Of a DNA stretch of 64,000 bases, positions 36,847 to 48,550 are shown in pieces. The translations under genes were made by a program, and so were the position numbers. The notes beneath the pieces are model-generated. The model saw only the letters and a list, made by a program, of their open reading frames with translations. It ran no database searches and was not told the origin of the DNA. Source of the DNA: Enterobacter sp. RIT418 (GTDB lineage: Bacteria > Pseudomonadota > Gammaproteobacteria > Enterobacterales > Enterobacteriaceae); the NCBI RefSeq assembly GCF_003057745.1, contig NZ_QBJD02000003.1, forward strand, positions 248,001 to 312,000. The letters run 5' to 3'. Position 1 is the stretch's first letter. The number at the start of each line of letters is the position of its first letter.

Positions 36847-37020
36847 TCAGAAAAGCGAGATCAGAAGCGCGACGGGGAAGCTCATCGGCCAGGTCGATCC
36901 GACCAGAAACGCGCTCAGAAAGCGGATGCGCTTGCGGTCTTTAGAGAGGAACCAGGTAATAAGCGCGCAGATGAAGGCCATAATTGCGTAGAACACCAGC
37001 ATCTTTTGATACAACGTCAT
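36847..37020 (-). CDS. ortT: OrtT, orphan GhoT-type membrane toxin
   Basis: A 57-residue membrane protein, exactly the length of E. coli OrtT (YdcX) and GhoT. It has two hydrophobic spans (MLVFYAIMAFICALITWFL and FLVGSTWPMSFPVALLISLF) around the basic loop SKDRKRIRFLSA. GhoT-family proteins damage the inner membrane and lower ATP. OrtT has no antitoxin gene of the GhoS type, and none is seen here. The ATG at 37020 gives the family start MTLYQKML. In E. coli the gene lies between ydcY and patD. Here foreign blocks flank it on both sides. Confidence 0.88.
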   Translation of the reverse strand: MTLYQKMLVFYAIMAFICALITWFLSKDRKRIRFLSAFLVGSTWPMSFPVALLISLF

Positions 37021-37181
37021 TTCTATTACCCAGGCTGAAAAAATAACCGCGCGCAATATGCGCCATATGTTGATACAGATCAAGTTTTTTTGTCACATCA
37101 TAACCACTTAAATAACAAGGATAATAACAACGAGGTAATTCACGTTACATCCCTGGAGGAGCTCACCTTACCTTTATTGAT

Positions 37182-37204
37182 AAGATGCATTATAAATGCA
37201 CTTT
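37182..37204 (+). promoter_or_regulatory. NsrR-like box upstream of the yeaR-like genes
   Basis: An inverted repeat AAGATGCATT / AATGCACTTT, matching the NsrR site pattern AAGATGCATTT with its mirror half. It ends 61 bp before the first yeaR-like start. E. coli yeaR-yoaG is repressed by NsrR (nitric oxide sensor) and activated by nitrate through NarL, which supports the call. Confidence 0.65.
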
Positions 37205-37265
37205 TTGATAAATTGACGCTAAGAGAAAGGCGTTTAATAAGGCAGGACTTCAAGAGGGATAAGAC

Positions 37266-37598
37266 ATGTTGCGCATTCCGCAAGGCTGTATTCACACCCG
37301 CTCCACGCCGTTCTGGAATAAAGACACCGCCCCCGCAGGGATTTTTCAGCGCCATCTCGACAAGGGCACGCGCCCCGGCGTTTATCCGCGCCTCTCCGTC
37401 ATGCGGGGCACCGTGCGTTACTTAGGCTACGCCGATCAGTTTACGCCCGAGCCCGACAGCGAGCTGATTATCGAGGCCGGTCACTTCGGCGTCTTTCCAC
37501 CTGAGAAATGGCACCACATTGAGGTGATGACCGACGATACGCTGTTCAATATCGACTTCTTTGTCGAACCTGACGTGCTGAAGTCTATGAGCTTCTGA
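37266..37598 (+). CDS. YeaR-like DUF1971 protein, first copy
   Basis: A 110-residue cupin-like protein of the YeaR/TehB-N family beginning MLRIPQGCIHTRSTPFWNKDTAPAGIFQRHLDKGTRPGVYPRLSVM. Of the two copies, this one is closer to E. coli YeaR in its middle part (IFQRHLDKGTRPGVYPRLSVMRGTVRYLGYAD). It lacks the YeaR C-terminal tail, ending KSMSF. GAGGG precedes the ATG. YeaR is nitrate- and nitric oxide-induced, function unproven. It is 19 bp upstream of the second copy. Confidence 0.87.
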   Translation: MLRIPQGCIHTRSTPFWNKDTAPAGIFQRHLDKGTRPGVYPRLSVMRGTVRYLGYADQFTPEPDSELIIEAGHFGVFPPEKWHHIEVMTDDTLFNIDFFVEPDVLKSMSF

Positions 37599-37617
37599 CG
37601 CTAAGAAGGAAACCCCT

Positions 37618-37971
37618 ATGCTACCTATTCCTGAGAATTTTGTTCACACCCGCGCCACGCCGTTCTGGAACAAAGAGAGCGCGCCGAAAGCGCTTTTTAC
37701 CCACCACAACACCAAAGCTGGCGTCTATGGCCGTCTTTCCGTGATGCAGGGCGCCGTGCGCTATTTTGGCTTTCCGGACGCCGACGCAACCGAACCCGAC
37801 CTTGAGCTGGTGATTGAAGCCGGTTCGTTTGGCATTTCCCCGCCGCAGAAGTGGCACCGCATTGAGCTGTTAACCGACGATACCTACTTCAACATCGACT
37901 TTTTTGCCGATCCGAACGTGACGCTTCAGGGCGCGGGTATTGGAAAAGTGGTTAACACGCATAAGGAGTAA
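37618..37971 (+). CDS. yeaR: YeaR-like DUF1971 protein, second copy
   Basis: A 117-residue paralogue of the preceding protein. The two share HTRxTPFWNK, GVYxRLSVMxGxVRY, the EPDxEL-IEAG segment, the PPxKWHxIExxTDDT segment and FNIDFF. It keeps the YeaR-like C-terminal tail (LQGAGIGKVVNTHKE) and is followed after 3 bp by yoaG, as yeaR is in E. coli. The shorter GVYGRL loop differs from copy one. AAGGAAA lies before the ATG. The tandem arrangement indicates duplication within the operon or acquisition of a divergent copy. Confidence 0.87.
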   Translation: MLPIPENFVHTRATPFWNKESAPKALFTHHNTKAGVYGRLSVMQGAVRYFGFPDADATEPDLELVIEAGSFGISPPQKWHRIELLTDDTYFNIDFFADPNVTLQGAGIGKVVNTHKE

Positions 37972-37974
37972 CTC

Positions 37975-38157
37975 ATGGGCAAAGCAACCTATACCGTCAC
38001 CGTTACCAATAACAGCAACGGCGTGTCGGTGGATTATGAAACGGAAGCCCCAATGGAGCTGTTGATACCGGACGTTGCCGCCGACGTGGTGAAAGATCTG
38101 GTGAACACCGTGCGCGCCTACGACACAGAAAATGAACACGACGTTTGCGGCTGGTAA
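37975..38157 (+). CDS. yoaG: YoaG, small conserved protein
   Basis: A 60-residue protein almost identical in pattern to E. coli YoaG (MGKATYTVTVTNNSNGVSVDYETE and NTVRAYDTENEHDVCGW). It forms a small dimeric fold of unknown role in E. coli. It is the last gene of the yeaR-like operon, with AAGGAG before the ATG. A hairpin terminator follows after 7 bp. Confidence 0.92.
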   Translation: MGKATYTVTVTNNSNGVSVDYETEAPMELLIPDVAADVVKDLVNTVRAYDTENEHDVCGW

Positions 38158-38164
38158 ACGTCCT

Positions 38165-38190
38165 GCCCGGCAGGCGCGCTGCCGGGCTTT
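38165..38190 (+). terminator. Terminator after yoaG
   Basis: Arms GCCCGGCAG and CTGCCGGGC with a 5-base loop, followed by TTTTG. It lies between the convergent yoaG and patD. Confidence 0.75.
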
Positions 38191-38194
38191 TGCG

Positions 38195-39619
38195 TCAGTG
38201 CTTCAACATCACGTGGCGAACGACCGTGTAATCCTCTAGTCCGTAAACCGACATATCCTTTCCGTAGCCCGACAGCTTCATCCCGCCGTGCGGCATTTCG
38301 CTGACCAGCATAAAGTGCGTGTTTACCCAGGTGCAGCCGTACTGTAACCGCGCGCTCATCCGATGGGCGCGGCCCACGTCCTTCGTCCAGACTGAAGACG
38401 CCAGCCCGTACCGGGAGTCGTTGGCCCAGGCCAGCACCTGCGCCTCGTCGTCAAACTCGGTGACGCTCACCACCGGGCCAAACACTTCCCGCTGCACGAT
38501 GGCGTCCTCCTGCCGGGCGCCCGCCAGCAGAGTTGGCTGGAAGTAGTAGCCTTGCCCTTCCCGCTTATCGCCGCCGGTCACCACCTGGATATGCCCTAAC
38601 GCTTTGGCATCATCAACCGCTCTGCAAACGCGGGACAGGTGCGCCGCAGAGCTGAGCGGGCCAAGCTCGGTCGATTCATCCTCCGGCGCGCCCATCTTCA
38701 GGCTGGCGACGGCGGCCCCCAGTTTTTCCACCAGCTGGGCGTAAATCCCCTTCTGAGCGTAAATCCGGCAGGCCGCGGTGCAGTCCTGCCCGGCGTTGTA
38801 AAAGCCGAAGGTGCGCACGCCCTCCACCACCGCGTCCAGATCCGCATCGTCGAAGACAATTACCGGCGCTTTGCCGCCCAGCTCCATGTGGGTGCGCTTA
38901 ATCGACGACGCGGTGTGTCCGATAATGTGCTCCCCGGTGGCAATCGAGCCCGTCAGGGAGACCATCCGCACTTTTTCATGACCGGTCAGCGGATCGCCCA
39001 CGGTTTCCCCCCGCCCGAACAGCACGTTGAGCACGCCAGCCGGGAAGATGTCTTTTGCCAGCTCCGCCAGCCTCAGCGCCGTCAGCGGCGTGATCTCCGA
39101 GGGTTTGAGCACCACGCAGTTGCCTGCCGCCAGCGCGGGCGCAAGCTTCCACGCCGCCATCATCAGCGGGTAGTTCCACGGCGCGATAGAGGCCACCACG
39201 CCCACCGGATCGCGGCGAATCATCGACGTGTGTCCCTCGAGGTATTCCCCCGCCGCCAGCCCGTTCAGGCAGCGCGCCGCGCCCGCGAAGAAGCGGAATA
39301 CGTCCACCACCGCCGGAATTTCATCCCCCAGCGCGCAGTGCAGCGGCTTGCCGCAGTTGAGGGATTCCAGGCGCGCGAAGTCTTCCGCGTGTTCTTCAAT
39401 CGCGTCCGCCAGTTTTAATAAATATTCGGCGCGGGCTTTCGGCGTGGTTTGCCCCCATTCGGCGAACGCGCGATCGGCGGCAAGTACGGCGGCATCAACC
39501 TGCGCCGCAGAGGCCTCGGCAATCTCCAGCAGCACCTCTCCGGTAGCGGGGTTATAGACCGGCTGCTTTTCCCCTTCGCCGGCAGTCAGTTCACCATTAA
39601 TCAGCAGTTGAGTTTGCAT
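38195..39619 (-). CDS. patD: PatD, gamma-aminobutyraldehyde dehydrogenase
   Basis: A 474-residue NAD-dependent aldehyde dehydrogenase that converts 4-aminobutyraldehyde to GABA in putrescine breakdown, the same length as E. coli PatD (YdcW). The catalytic Glu is in [16 protein letters not shown] and the catalytic Cys in [16 protein letters not shown]. The cofactor segment is [32 protein letters not shown]. It is the last gene of the ydcSTUV-patD operon, 24 bp after ydcV, as in E. coli, which suggests the transporter handles putrescine-related compounds. Confidence 0.95.
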   Translation of the reverse strand: MQTQLLINGELTAGEGEKQPVYNPATGEVLLEIAEASAAQVDAAVLAADRAFAEWGQTTPKARAEYLLKLADAIEEHAEDFARLESLNCGKPLHCALGDEIPAVVDVFRFFAGAARCLNGLAAGEYLEGHTSMIRRDPVGVVASIAPWNYPLMMAAWKLAPALAAGNCVVLKPSEITPLTALRLAELAKDIFPAGVLNVLFGRGETVGDPLTGHEKVRMVSLTGSIATGEHIIGHTASSIKRTHMELGGKAPVIVFDDADLDAVVEGVRTFGFYNAGQDCTAACRIYAQKGIYAQLVEKLGAAVASLKMGAPEDESTELGPLSSAAHLSRVCRAVDDAKALGHIQVVTGGDKREGQGYYFQPTLLAGARQEDAIVQREVFGPVVSVTEFDDEAQVLAWANDSRYGLASSVWTKDVGRAHRMSARLQYGCTWVNTHFMLVSEMPHGGMKLSGYGKDMSVYGLEDYTVVRHVMLKH

Positions 39620-39643
39620 AGCTTTATCCTGTTGAAATCAAGG

Positions 39644-40450
39644 TTATTTCCCGTCCCCGGCGGTGTTGTCGCCGTCGCGGGTGAGCCACCAGGCTCCCAA
39701 AATGGGGATCGTGGTCACCAGCATGACGAGCAAGGCAACCACGTTGGTCACGGGCACGTCGCGCGGGCGGCCCAGCTGGTTCAGCAGCCACAGCGGCAGC
39801 GTGCGCTCGTGGCCTGCCGTAAACGTTGTGACGATAATTTCGTCAAACGACAGCGCAAAGGCCAGCATGCCGCCCGCCAGCAGCGCGGAGCCCAGATTGG
39901 GCAGCACCACGTAGCGAAACGTTTGCCAGCCGTCTGCGCCCAGGTCCATCGACGCTTCCACCAGGCTCCAGGAGGTGCGCCTGAACCGGGCGATGACGTT
40001 GTTAAACACCACCACCACGCAGAAGGTGGCGTGCCCGACAACGATGGTGAAAAAGCCCGGCTCAAGGTTGACGGTTTTGAACGCCGTGAGTAGCGCCAGG
40101 CCGGTGATGATGCCAGGCAGGGCAATCGGCAATAGCAGCAGCAGCGAGATCGCGTTTTTGCCGAAGAACGAGCTTCGCCACAGCGCGGCGGCGGCAAGCG
40201 TGCCGAGCACCAGCGCGATAGCCGTTGAGAGCGCGGCAATTTTAAGTGACAACGTCACGGATTCGATAATATCCCCGCGCCCCGCCGCCACGCTAAACCA
40301 CTTCAGGGTGAAGCCCTGCGGCGGGAAGCTAAAGGCCGCATCCTCGGTATTAAAGGCGTAAATGGCGATGATCAGCAGCGGAAAGTGCAGGAAAATCACG
40401 CCGCCCCACGCGGCGATCTTCAGGAACCACGGCGCGCGCTCAGAGTGCAT
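39644..40450 (-). CDS. ydcV: YdcV, ABC transporter permease
   Basis: A 268-residue inner-membrane permease of the spermidine/putrescine (PotC) class with about six spans. The ATPase-docking loop is [23 protein letters not shown]. It pairs with YdcU. Its start overlaps the ydcU stop by 11 bp. Almost identical to E. coli YdcV as I recall it, including the start [17 protein letters not shown]. Confidence 0.94.
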   Translation of the reverse strand: MHSERAPWFLKIAAWGGVIFLHFPLLIIAIYAFNTEDAAFSFPPQGFTLKWFSVAAGRGDIIESVTLSLKIAALSTAIALVLGTLAAAALWRSSFFGKNAISLLLLLPIALPGIITGLALLTAFKTVNLEPGFFTIVVGHATFCVVVVFNNVIARFRRTSWSLVEASMDLGADGWQTFRYVVLPNLGSALLAGGMLAFALSFDEIIVTTFTAGHERTLPLWLLNQLGRPRDVPVTNVVALLVMLVTTIPILGAWWLTRDGDNTAGDGK

Positions 40451-41378
40451 CGAAGGCTCCCAGGCGCTTCACGAACGCCAGATAGAGAGAGATTAATACA
40501 ATCGGCACCAGCGTGAACGCGGCGGCCATCGGCATGTTGCCAATGGCGCCCTGCTGGGCGTAGACCATGTTGCCGATGAAGTACCCCGGCGGGCCGACCA
40601 GCTGCGGCACGATAAAATCGCCCAGCGTCAGCGAAAAGGTGAAAATAGAACCCGCCGCAATGCCCGGCACGGCAAGCGGCAGAACCACGTGTCGAAACGT
40701 TTGCCGCGGCCGGGCGCCGAGATCGGCAGAGGCCTGCAGCAGCGACGGGGGCAGCCGCTCCAGCGCCGCCTGAACCGGCAGGATCATAAACGGCAGCCAG
40801 ATGTAAACAAACACCAGAAAGCGCCCAAGCCCCGAGGTGGAGAGCGTGTTGCCGCCAACGGCGGGCAGCGTAAGCACGGAGAGTAGAACCGGCTCCAGCC
40901 CCAGATGGCTGAGAAACCACTGCGCCACGCCGTCCTTCGCCAGCAGCAGCGTCCACGCGTAGGCTTTGACGATGTAGCTCGCCCACATCGGCAGCATGAC
41001 GGCAATATAGAAAAACGCTTTCCACTTGCCGGTTGTGTAACGCGCCATATACCAGGCCATAGGAAAGGCCAGCACCGCGCTGGCCGCCGTGACCGCAATG
41101 GCCATCACCAGCGTGCGCAGAATGATGTCGTAGTTGGCCGGGTTAAACAGCGCCTGCACGTTGGCGAAGGTCAGGTCCGGCGTCACCGACATGGTGAAGT
41201 CATCGAAGGTGTAAAAGCCCTGCCACAGGAGCGTCAGCAGCGATCCCAGGTAGACAATGCCGAACCACATCAGCGGGGCAAGCAGCAGCAGGAACAGCCC
41301 AAGCGACGGCCTGCGCCAGAACAGCGCGGAGGCGCGGCTTAGGGTGCCGCGCGGTGCGGACGAAAGGCGCATCGTCAT
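40440..41378 (-). CDS. ydcU: YdcU, ABC transporter permease
   Basis: A 312-residue permease of the PotB class with about six spans and the docking loop [27 protein letters not shown]. It forms the channel with YdcV. The ydcT stop lies 1 bp upstream of its ATG; an in-frame ATG two codons later is an alternative start. Length matches E. coli YdcU. Confidence 0.94.
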   Translation of the reverse strand: MTMRLSSAPRGTLSRASALFWRRPSLGLFLLLLAPLMWFGIVYLGSLLTLLWQGFYTFDDFTMSVTPDLTFANVQALFNPANYDIILRTLVMAIAVTAASAVLAFPMAWYMARYTTGKWKAFFYIAVMLPMWASYIVKAYAWTLLLAKDGVAQWFLSHLGLEPVLLSVLTLPAVGGNTLSTSGLGRFLVFVYIWLPFMILPVQAALERLPPSLLQASADLGARPRQTFRHVVLPLAVPGIAAGSIFTFSLTLGDFIVPQLVGPPGYFIGNMVYAQQGAIGNMPMAAAFTLVPIVLISLYLAFVKRLGAFDAL

Positions 41379-41379
41379 C

Positions 41380-42393
<1,014 letters not shown>

Positions 42394-42409
42394 GCTCTGC
42401 TCCCGGCAA

Positions 42410-43555
42410 TCAGCGCCCGCCCATGATGGCGATGTAATCCTGCGTCCAGCGGCTGTAGGGCACAAACTTGCCGCCTTCCGCTATCGGCGTTTTCCAGAAC
42501 ATGATTTTGTCGAAATAGGTGTAGCCGTTGGTTTCACAGCCCTTATCGCCCAGCAGCGTGCTGGCCTTGCATCCTTCCGCCACCACCGGCAGGGAGCCGA
42601 ACCACGCGGCCAGATCGCCCTGCACTTTTGGCGTCAGCGACCAGTTCATCCATTTGTAGGCACACATCGGATGCTTAGCCTGCGCGTGCAGCATGGTGGT
42701 GTCCGCCCAGCCGGTCACGCCCTCTTTCGGGAAGACGGTAGCGATCGGCTGATTCTCCGCCTTCAGCGCGTTCGCCTGGTACGGCCAGGCGCTTGAGGCC
42801 ACCACGCCTTCGTTTTTGAAGTCGCTCATCTGAACGGTGGTGTCGTGCCAGTAGCGGTGGATCAGCGCGTGCTGGTCGCGCAGCACCTTCAGCACGGCGC
42901 CATACTGTGCTTCCGTGAGCTGGTACGGGTCGGTAATGCCGAGCGCGGGCTGGGTGGCTTTGACGAACAGCGCGGCGTCGGCGATGTAAATCGGACCGTC
43001 GTAGGCCTGTACGCGTCCCTGGTTGGTTTTGCCGTCCGGCAGGTTCTGCTTAACGAACACCACGCTCCAGCTGTCCGGTGGGGTTGGGAAGGTTTTGGTG
43101 TTGTACATCAGCAGGTTTGGCCCCCACTGGTACGGCGTGCCGTAGACTTTACCGTCGACGTTGAACCACTCGCCTTTGACGAGGCGCGGGTCGAGCGTTT
43201 TCCAGTTGGGGATCAGGTCGGGGTTAATCGGCTGAACGCGCTTGCCCATGATCAGGCGCAGAGAGGCGTCGCCCGAGGCGGTCACCAGGTCATAGCCCCC
43301 CTTCGCCATCAGGCTGACCATCTCGTCCGAGGTGGCGGCGGTTTTGACGTTGACCGCGCAGCCGGTCTCTTTTTCGAACTGCGTGACCCAGTCGTAGCTT
43401 TTGTCGGTCTGCCCGCGCTCGATGTATCCGGGCCAGGCGATAATATCCAGCCGCCCCTCGCCGTCGCCAATCGCTTTTGGGGGTTCCGCGGCGTGTGCGG
43501 TGACGATCGTCATCGCGAGCGCGCACAGGCTGCTGCGGGCAAATTTTTTGCTCAT
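42410..43555 (-). CDS. ydcS: YdcS, binding protein / polyhydroxybutyrate synthase
   Basis: A 381-residue periplasmic binding protein of the PotD/PotF class with signal peptide MSKKFARSSLCALAMTIVTAHA. Landmarks are IIAWPGYIERGQTDKSYDWVTQFEKETGC, GKVYGTPYQWGPNLLMYNTKTF and VASSAWPYQANAL. Length matches E. coli YdcS, which has also been reported to make short-chain polyhydroxybutyrate and to take part in DNA uptake. The ATG at 43555 begins the signal peptide. It is the first gene of the operon; 258 bp of non-coding DNA to ydcR holds the promoter. Confidence 0.94.
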   Translation of the reverse strand: MSKKFARSSLCALAMTIVTAHAAEPPKAIGDGEGRLDIIAWPGYIERGQTDKSYDWVTQFEKETGCAVNVKTAATSDEMVSLMAKGGYDLVTASGDASLRLIMGKRVQPINPDLIPNWKTLDPRLVKGEWFNVDGKVYGTPYQWGPNLLMYNTKTFPTPPDSWSVVFVKQNLPDGKTNQGRVQAYDGPIYIADAALFVKATQPALGITDPYQLTEAQYGAVLKVLRDQHALIHRYWHDTTVQMSDFKNEGVVASSAWPYQANALKAENQPIATVFPKEGVTGWADTTMLHAQAKHPMCAYKWMNWSLTPKVQGDLAAWFGSLPVVAEGCKASTLLGDKGCETNGYTYFDKIMFWKTPIAEGGKFVPYSRWTQDYIAIMGGR

Positions 43556-43813
43556 AAGGTTTACTCCTGTCGCAATGAAATTTGGCGGCAGCCGTGCCGT
43601 AAAAATATCTCCTGAATTAAACGTAGCCCGCGCCAATGCGCCGCGATGGGCGGCTCAAGGAAATTTCGTCAAGGTGTGACCGAGGGCGCATTCCCCGTTA
43701 ACTGGATTATAGACAAGGGGTTAGCCAGGAGAGAGGACATCATGATTTCGTATGACGGGGCCGCAATGGCCCCTTCGGACATTATTCAAAACGGGGGGAA
43801 GACGGCGTAACGG

Positions 43814-45223
43814 TTATTCCATCATCTCGCGTATTAATTTTCCCAGCTGCTGCACCGCGAGCTCCTCGCGCTCTCCCCAGGCCCATGACGTATTAAACCG
43901 GAAAAACGGCGCCCAGACGTTTGAAGTCGAAAACATCTTACCGGGCGCGATGCTGATATGGTGAGCTAACGCCTTTTCGCTTAGCGCGCCCGCATCAAGC
44001 CGCGCGGGAAGCTCCAGCCACAAAAAATAGCCGCTGTCGCTGTGGTGAATGTTGACGCCCGCGGGCATGTGGCGCAAAAGCGACTGCCAGGCCTGCTGTT
44101 TGCGCTCGGCGAGCGTGCGCCGCAGTCGGCGCAGGTGGGCGTCATAGCGTTTGGTCGCCAGATAGTCCACCAGCGCCAGCTGCATCGGTGAGCTGGTCGA
44201 AAGCGTGCTCATCAGCTGCAGCTGCTGAATGCGCCGCGCATGTTTTCCCGCCGCCACCCAGCCGATGCGAAAGCCCGCCACCAGGCATTTAGAAAAGGAC
44301 GAGCAGTGAAGCGTCATGTCCTGCGTGTCCCAGGCCTTTGCCGGGAGCGGCTTTTCGCGGCCAAAGTAAAGCTCGCTGTAGACATCGTCTTCAATTAGCG
44401 TGACGTTATGGCTGGCTAACAGCGCAATCAGCCGCGCTTTTTTTTCAGCGCTCAGGGAGAAGCCCAGCGGATTTTGGCTGTTGGTCATGAGCCAGCAGGC
44501 TTTTACCGGATACTCGTTCAGCGCCTGCTCGAGCGCGTTGAGGTCAATCCCTTCCCGCACGTCGGTGGCCACCGACAGCGCCTTTAGCTTGAGGCGCTCA
44601 AGCGCCTGAAGCGCGCCGTAAAAGCAGGGATTTTCCACAATCACCCAGTCTCCAGGCTCCGTGACGGCCTGCAGGCTGAGGTTGAGCGCCTCAAGCGCGC
44701 CGGCGGTGATCACGATTTCGTCGGGGGAAATATTCATCCCCTGCTGCGCGTAGCGGCGGGCGATGGCGTGGCGGAGCTCGACGTTTCCGGGCGGCAGGTT
44801 TTCGATCACGCTCATCGCCGTGGCGGTTTTACTCACGTTGGCGAGCGAACGGTTGAGCTGCTGGAGCGGAAAGAGGCGGGGATCGGGAAACGCGGAGGCA
44901 AATGGCACCACGGAGGCGTCGCGGCTGGCCTGGAGGACATCAAAAATATAGGTATTGATATCGACCACGTCGTCGCGGATAACCTGCGCGGGGGGAGAAG
45001 GCAGTTGCAGCGTCGGGCGCGAGGCAACGTAATAGCCCGACTGCGGCCTGGCGACAATGTGCCCCTGGCTTTCCAGCATCTGATACGCATGGCCAACGGT
45101 CATAAAGCTCATGCCGCTGCTTGCCACCTGCTCTCGCAGCGAGGGCAGCTTATCGCCCGGCAACCACACGCCAAGCTCAATTTGTGAAATGATTTGTTGC
45201 GCCAGACGCTGGTATTTTTTCAT
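43814..45223 (-). CDS. ydcR: YdcR, MocR-type GntR regulator with aminotransferase domain
   Basis: A 469-residue fusion regulator: an N-terminal GntR winged helix (LAQQIISQIELGVWLPGDKLPSLREQVASSGMSFMTVGHAYQML) and a C-terminal fold-type I aminotransferase-like domain with the PLP lysine in LHCSSFSKCLVAGFRIGWV. MocR proteins sense PLP or an amino-group ligand. The ATG at 45223 follows AAGGAG at good spacing and gives the E. coli start MKKYQ. It lies upstream of ydcS in the same direction, as in E. coli. Confidence 0.94.
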   Translation of the reverse strand: MKKYQRLAQQIISQIELGVWLPGDKLPSLREQVASSGMSFMTVGHAYQMLESQGHIVARPQSGYYVASRPTLQLPSPPAQVIRDDVVDINTYIFDVLQASRDASVVPFASAFPDPRLFPLQQLNRSLANVSKTATAMSVIENLPPGNVELRHAIARRYAQQGMNISPDEIVITAGALEALNLSLQAVTEPGDWVIVENPCFYGALQALERLKLKALSVATDVREGIDLNALEQALNEYPVKACWLMTNSQNPLGFSLSAEKKARLIALLASHNVTLIEDDVYSELYFGREKPLPAKAWDTQDMTLHCSSFSKCLVAGFRIGWVAAGKHARRIQQLQLMSTLSTSSPMQLALVDYLATKRYDAHLRRLRRTLAERKQQAWQSLLRHMPAGVNIHHSDSGYFLWLELPARLDAGALSEKALAHHISIAPGKMFSTSNVWAPFFRFNTSWAWGEREELAVQQLGKLIREMME

Positions 45224-45305
45224 CAGATTCTCCTTATGCACGATAGTCTATATCAGCAGGAGAAAAAGAGAAGATTTTGCTAACTGTTATGGTTGGGGTT
45301 GCGAA

Positions 45306-45494
45306 TTACTTACGGTACTCGGTTACCGCGTTGGCGGCAAAACGCACGGCGGCCAAATGGTCGAGCGTAATCATGGACGATTTGCAAAAAATGCATTTCG
45401 CACCGAAAGGATTCTTCTCAGACACATCAAAGGCTGAGATACGATACTGCGAGCCATGACAGCATGGGCAGCGGAAATGGATATTAGAAGTCAT
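45306..45494 (-). CDS. Cold-shock small protein, YmcF/YnfQ family
   Basis: A 62-residue protein starting MTSNIHFRCPCCHGSQYRISAFDVSEKNPFGAKCIFCKSSMIT, which matches E. coli YmcF and YnfQ as I remember them. Two CxxC pairs (CPCC, CIFC) suggest zinc binding. YmcF and YnfQ were found as small cold-shock proteins in E. coli, encoded near csp genes. No csp gene is nearby here. AGGAG precedes the ATG. A leader of about 150 nt with a cold-box-like start lies upstream. Confidence 0.8.
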   Translation of the reverse strand: MTSNIHFRCPCCHGSQYRISAFDVSEKNPFGAKCIFCKSSMITLDHLAAVRFAANAVTEYRK

Positions 45495-45650
45495 AAGATT
45501 CTCCTGTAAACGTAAAAACGTAAATTACTAATGGGCCTATCAGGCGATAGTGGTCTGAAACAAAAATGAATCGGAGTGTAGAAAAAGACCCAAGAGGCTG
45601 CGGAGAGGCACAACGTGATGAGAACTGCTTTTAAAAAACTACGTCAGATA
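45495..45650 (-). promoter_or_regulatory. Possible cold-shock 5' leader of the YmcF-like gene
   Basis: On the minus strand TGACGTAG (45646-45639) resembles the 5' cold box of csp mRNAs and would place an mRNA start about 150 nt before the ATG, the leader length typical of csp genes. A hairpin with arms CTATC and GATAG lies inside the leader. The remaining 45651-45886 up to cioA holds no gene that I can see. Confidence 0.4.
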
Positions 45651-45886
45651 TTCTTTTGAAATCAAAACCAGAGAACCATTAACGCACGGGGGTGGTGACA
45701 AAGCAAGCGGTTTAATGCGTAAAAATCATAAAAAGAATTTTTTTATTCGTTTCACAGATGTATATCAGATAAAGAAAAAAGCCGCTCATTGCCAACTGTT
45801 ATACCTAAATTTCCCCTTTCTGCTTCTGATACGCTTTTCGGAGGCCCTATACCATAACAGCACACCGTTTGACATTGAGGCTGTGC

Positions 45887-47286
<1,400 letters not shown>

Positions 47287-47287
<1 letters not shown>

Positions 47288-48297
47288 TGGGTATCGATCT
47301 TTCCATTATCTGGTTTGTGATTATTGTCTTCGCCACGCTGATGTATATCGTCATGGACGGTTTTGACCTTGGGATTGGCATTCTGTTTCCCGCGATTCAG
47401 GACGCTGGCGATCGCGACGTGATGGTCAACAGCGTCGCGCCGGTCTGGGACGGGAACGAAACCTGGCTGGTGCTGGGCGGCGCGGCGCTGTTCGGCGCAT
47501 TCCCGCTGGCCTATGCGGTCATTATTGACGCCCTCACCGTTCCCCTGACCTTAATGCTGATCGGGCTTATCTTTCGCGGCGTGGCCTTTGAGTTTCGCTT
47601 TAAGGCAACGCCGGCGCACCGCCCTTTCTGGGACAAAGCCTTTATCGGCGGCTCGATTGTGGCCACCTTCGCCCAGGGCGTGACGGTCGGCGCGGTAATA
47701 AACGGCTTTTCCGTCACCGGGCGCGCCTACAGCGGCGGTCCGTTTGACTGGCTTACGCCGTTCACGCTGTTCTGCGGCGCGGGGCTGGTTGTTGCGTATG
47801 CGCTGTTAGGGTCGACCTGGCTGGTGATGAAAAGCGAGAACCGGCTGCAGCAGCGAATGCGCCAGCTATCGAAAGCGCTGCTGGTTGTTCTGCTGGGGAT
47901 AATAGCGATAGTCAGCATCTGGACCCCACTGGCGCATCCGGCCATTGCCGACCGCTGGTTTACGCTGCCCGACCTCTATTTCCTGCTGCCCGTCCCGGCG
48001 CTGGTCGTCGTTCTGAGCCTGTACCAGTGGCGAAGCCTGGATAACCCGAATCGCCATAATTTGCCGTTTATACTGACGCTCGGCCTGATTTTCCTCGGCT
48101 TCAGCGGCCTTGGGATCAGCATCTGGCCATACATTATTCCTCCGGCCATAACGCTCTGGCAGGCTGCCGCACCCGCGCAGAGCCAGGGCTTTATGCTGGT
48201 CGGCGCGCTGCTGATTATTCCCGTCATCCTGGTCTATACCTACTGGAGCTATTACGTTTTTCGCGGAAAAGTACGGCATGGGGAGGGTTATCACTGA
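47287..48297 (+). CDS. cioB: CioB, bd-type quinol oxidase subunit II
   Basis: A 336-residue membrane subunit beginning IIWFVIIVFATLMYIVMDGFDLGIGILFP, the CydB family signature. It has about eight spans and no haem of its own in known structures. Its start overlaps cioA by one base and its stop overlaps the next small gene, so the three genes form one coupled operon. Confidence 0.93.
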
Positions 48298-48425
48298 TGA
48301 AACAGCCTGTCTGGAAGCGGCTTATGTGGCTGGCGATCATCTGGGGCGGCAGCGTGCTGGCGCTGGCTGGCGTAAGTCTTTTCTTCCGCATGCTGATGGC
48401 AGCGGCAGGCTTTAAGTCCCACTGA
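48297..48425 (+). CDS. Small DUF2474 subunit of the bd oxidase
   Basis: A 42-residue single-span membrane protein, MKQPVWKRLMWLAIIWGGSVLALAGVSLFFRMLMAAAGF, starting inside the cioB stop codon (TGATG). Proteins of this size and pattern (basic N-terminus, Trp-rich start of the span, Gly-Gly) follow cioAB in many bacteria as DUF2474 and are functional analogues of CydX. Role as an oxidase-stabilising subunit is inferred from position. Confidence 0.85.
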   Translation: MKQPVWKRLMWLAIIWGGSVLALAGVSLFFRMLMAAAGFKSH

Positions 48426-48550
48426 GCCTGGGCCCGGCGGCCAGGTGCCGCCCGGCCACTTCTCGCACATTCGGATAAACCCCATTAACAGCCGGGAGAG
48501 TATCGTTACACTGGTAAAAGATTCACGATATAAATAGTTTGAGAAGAAAA

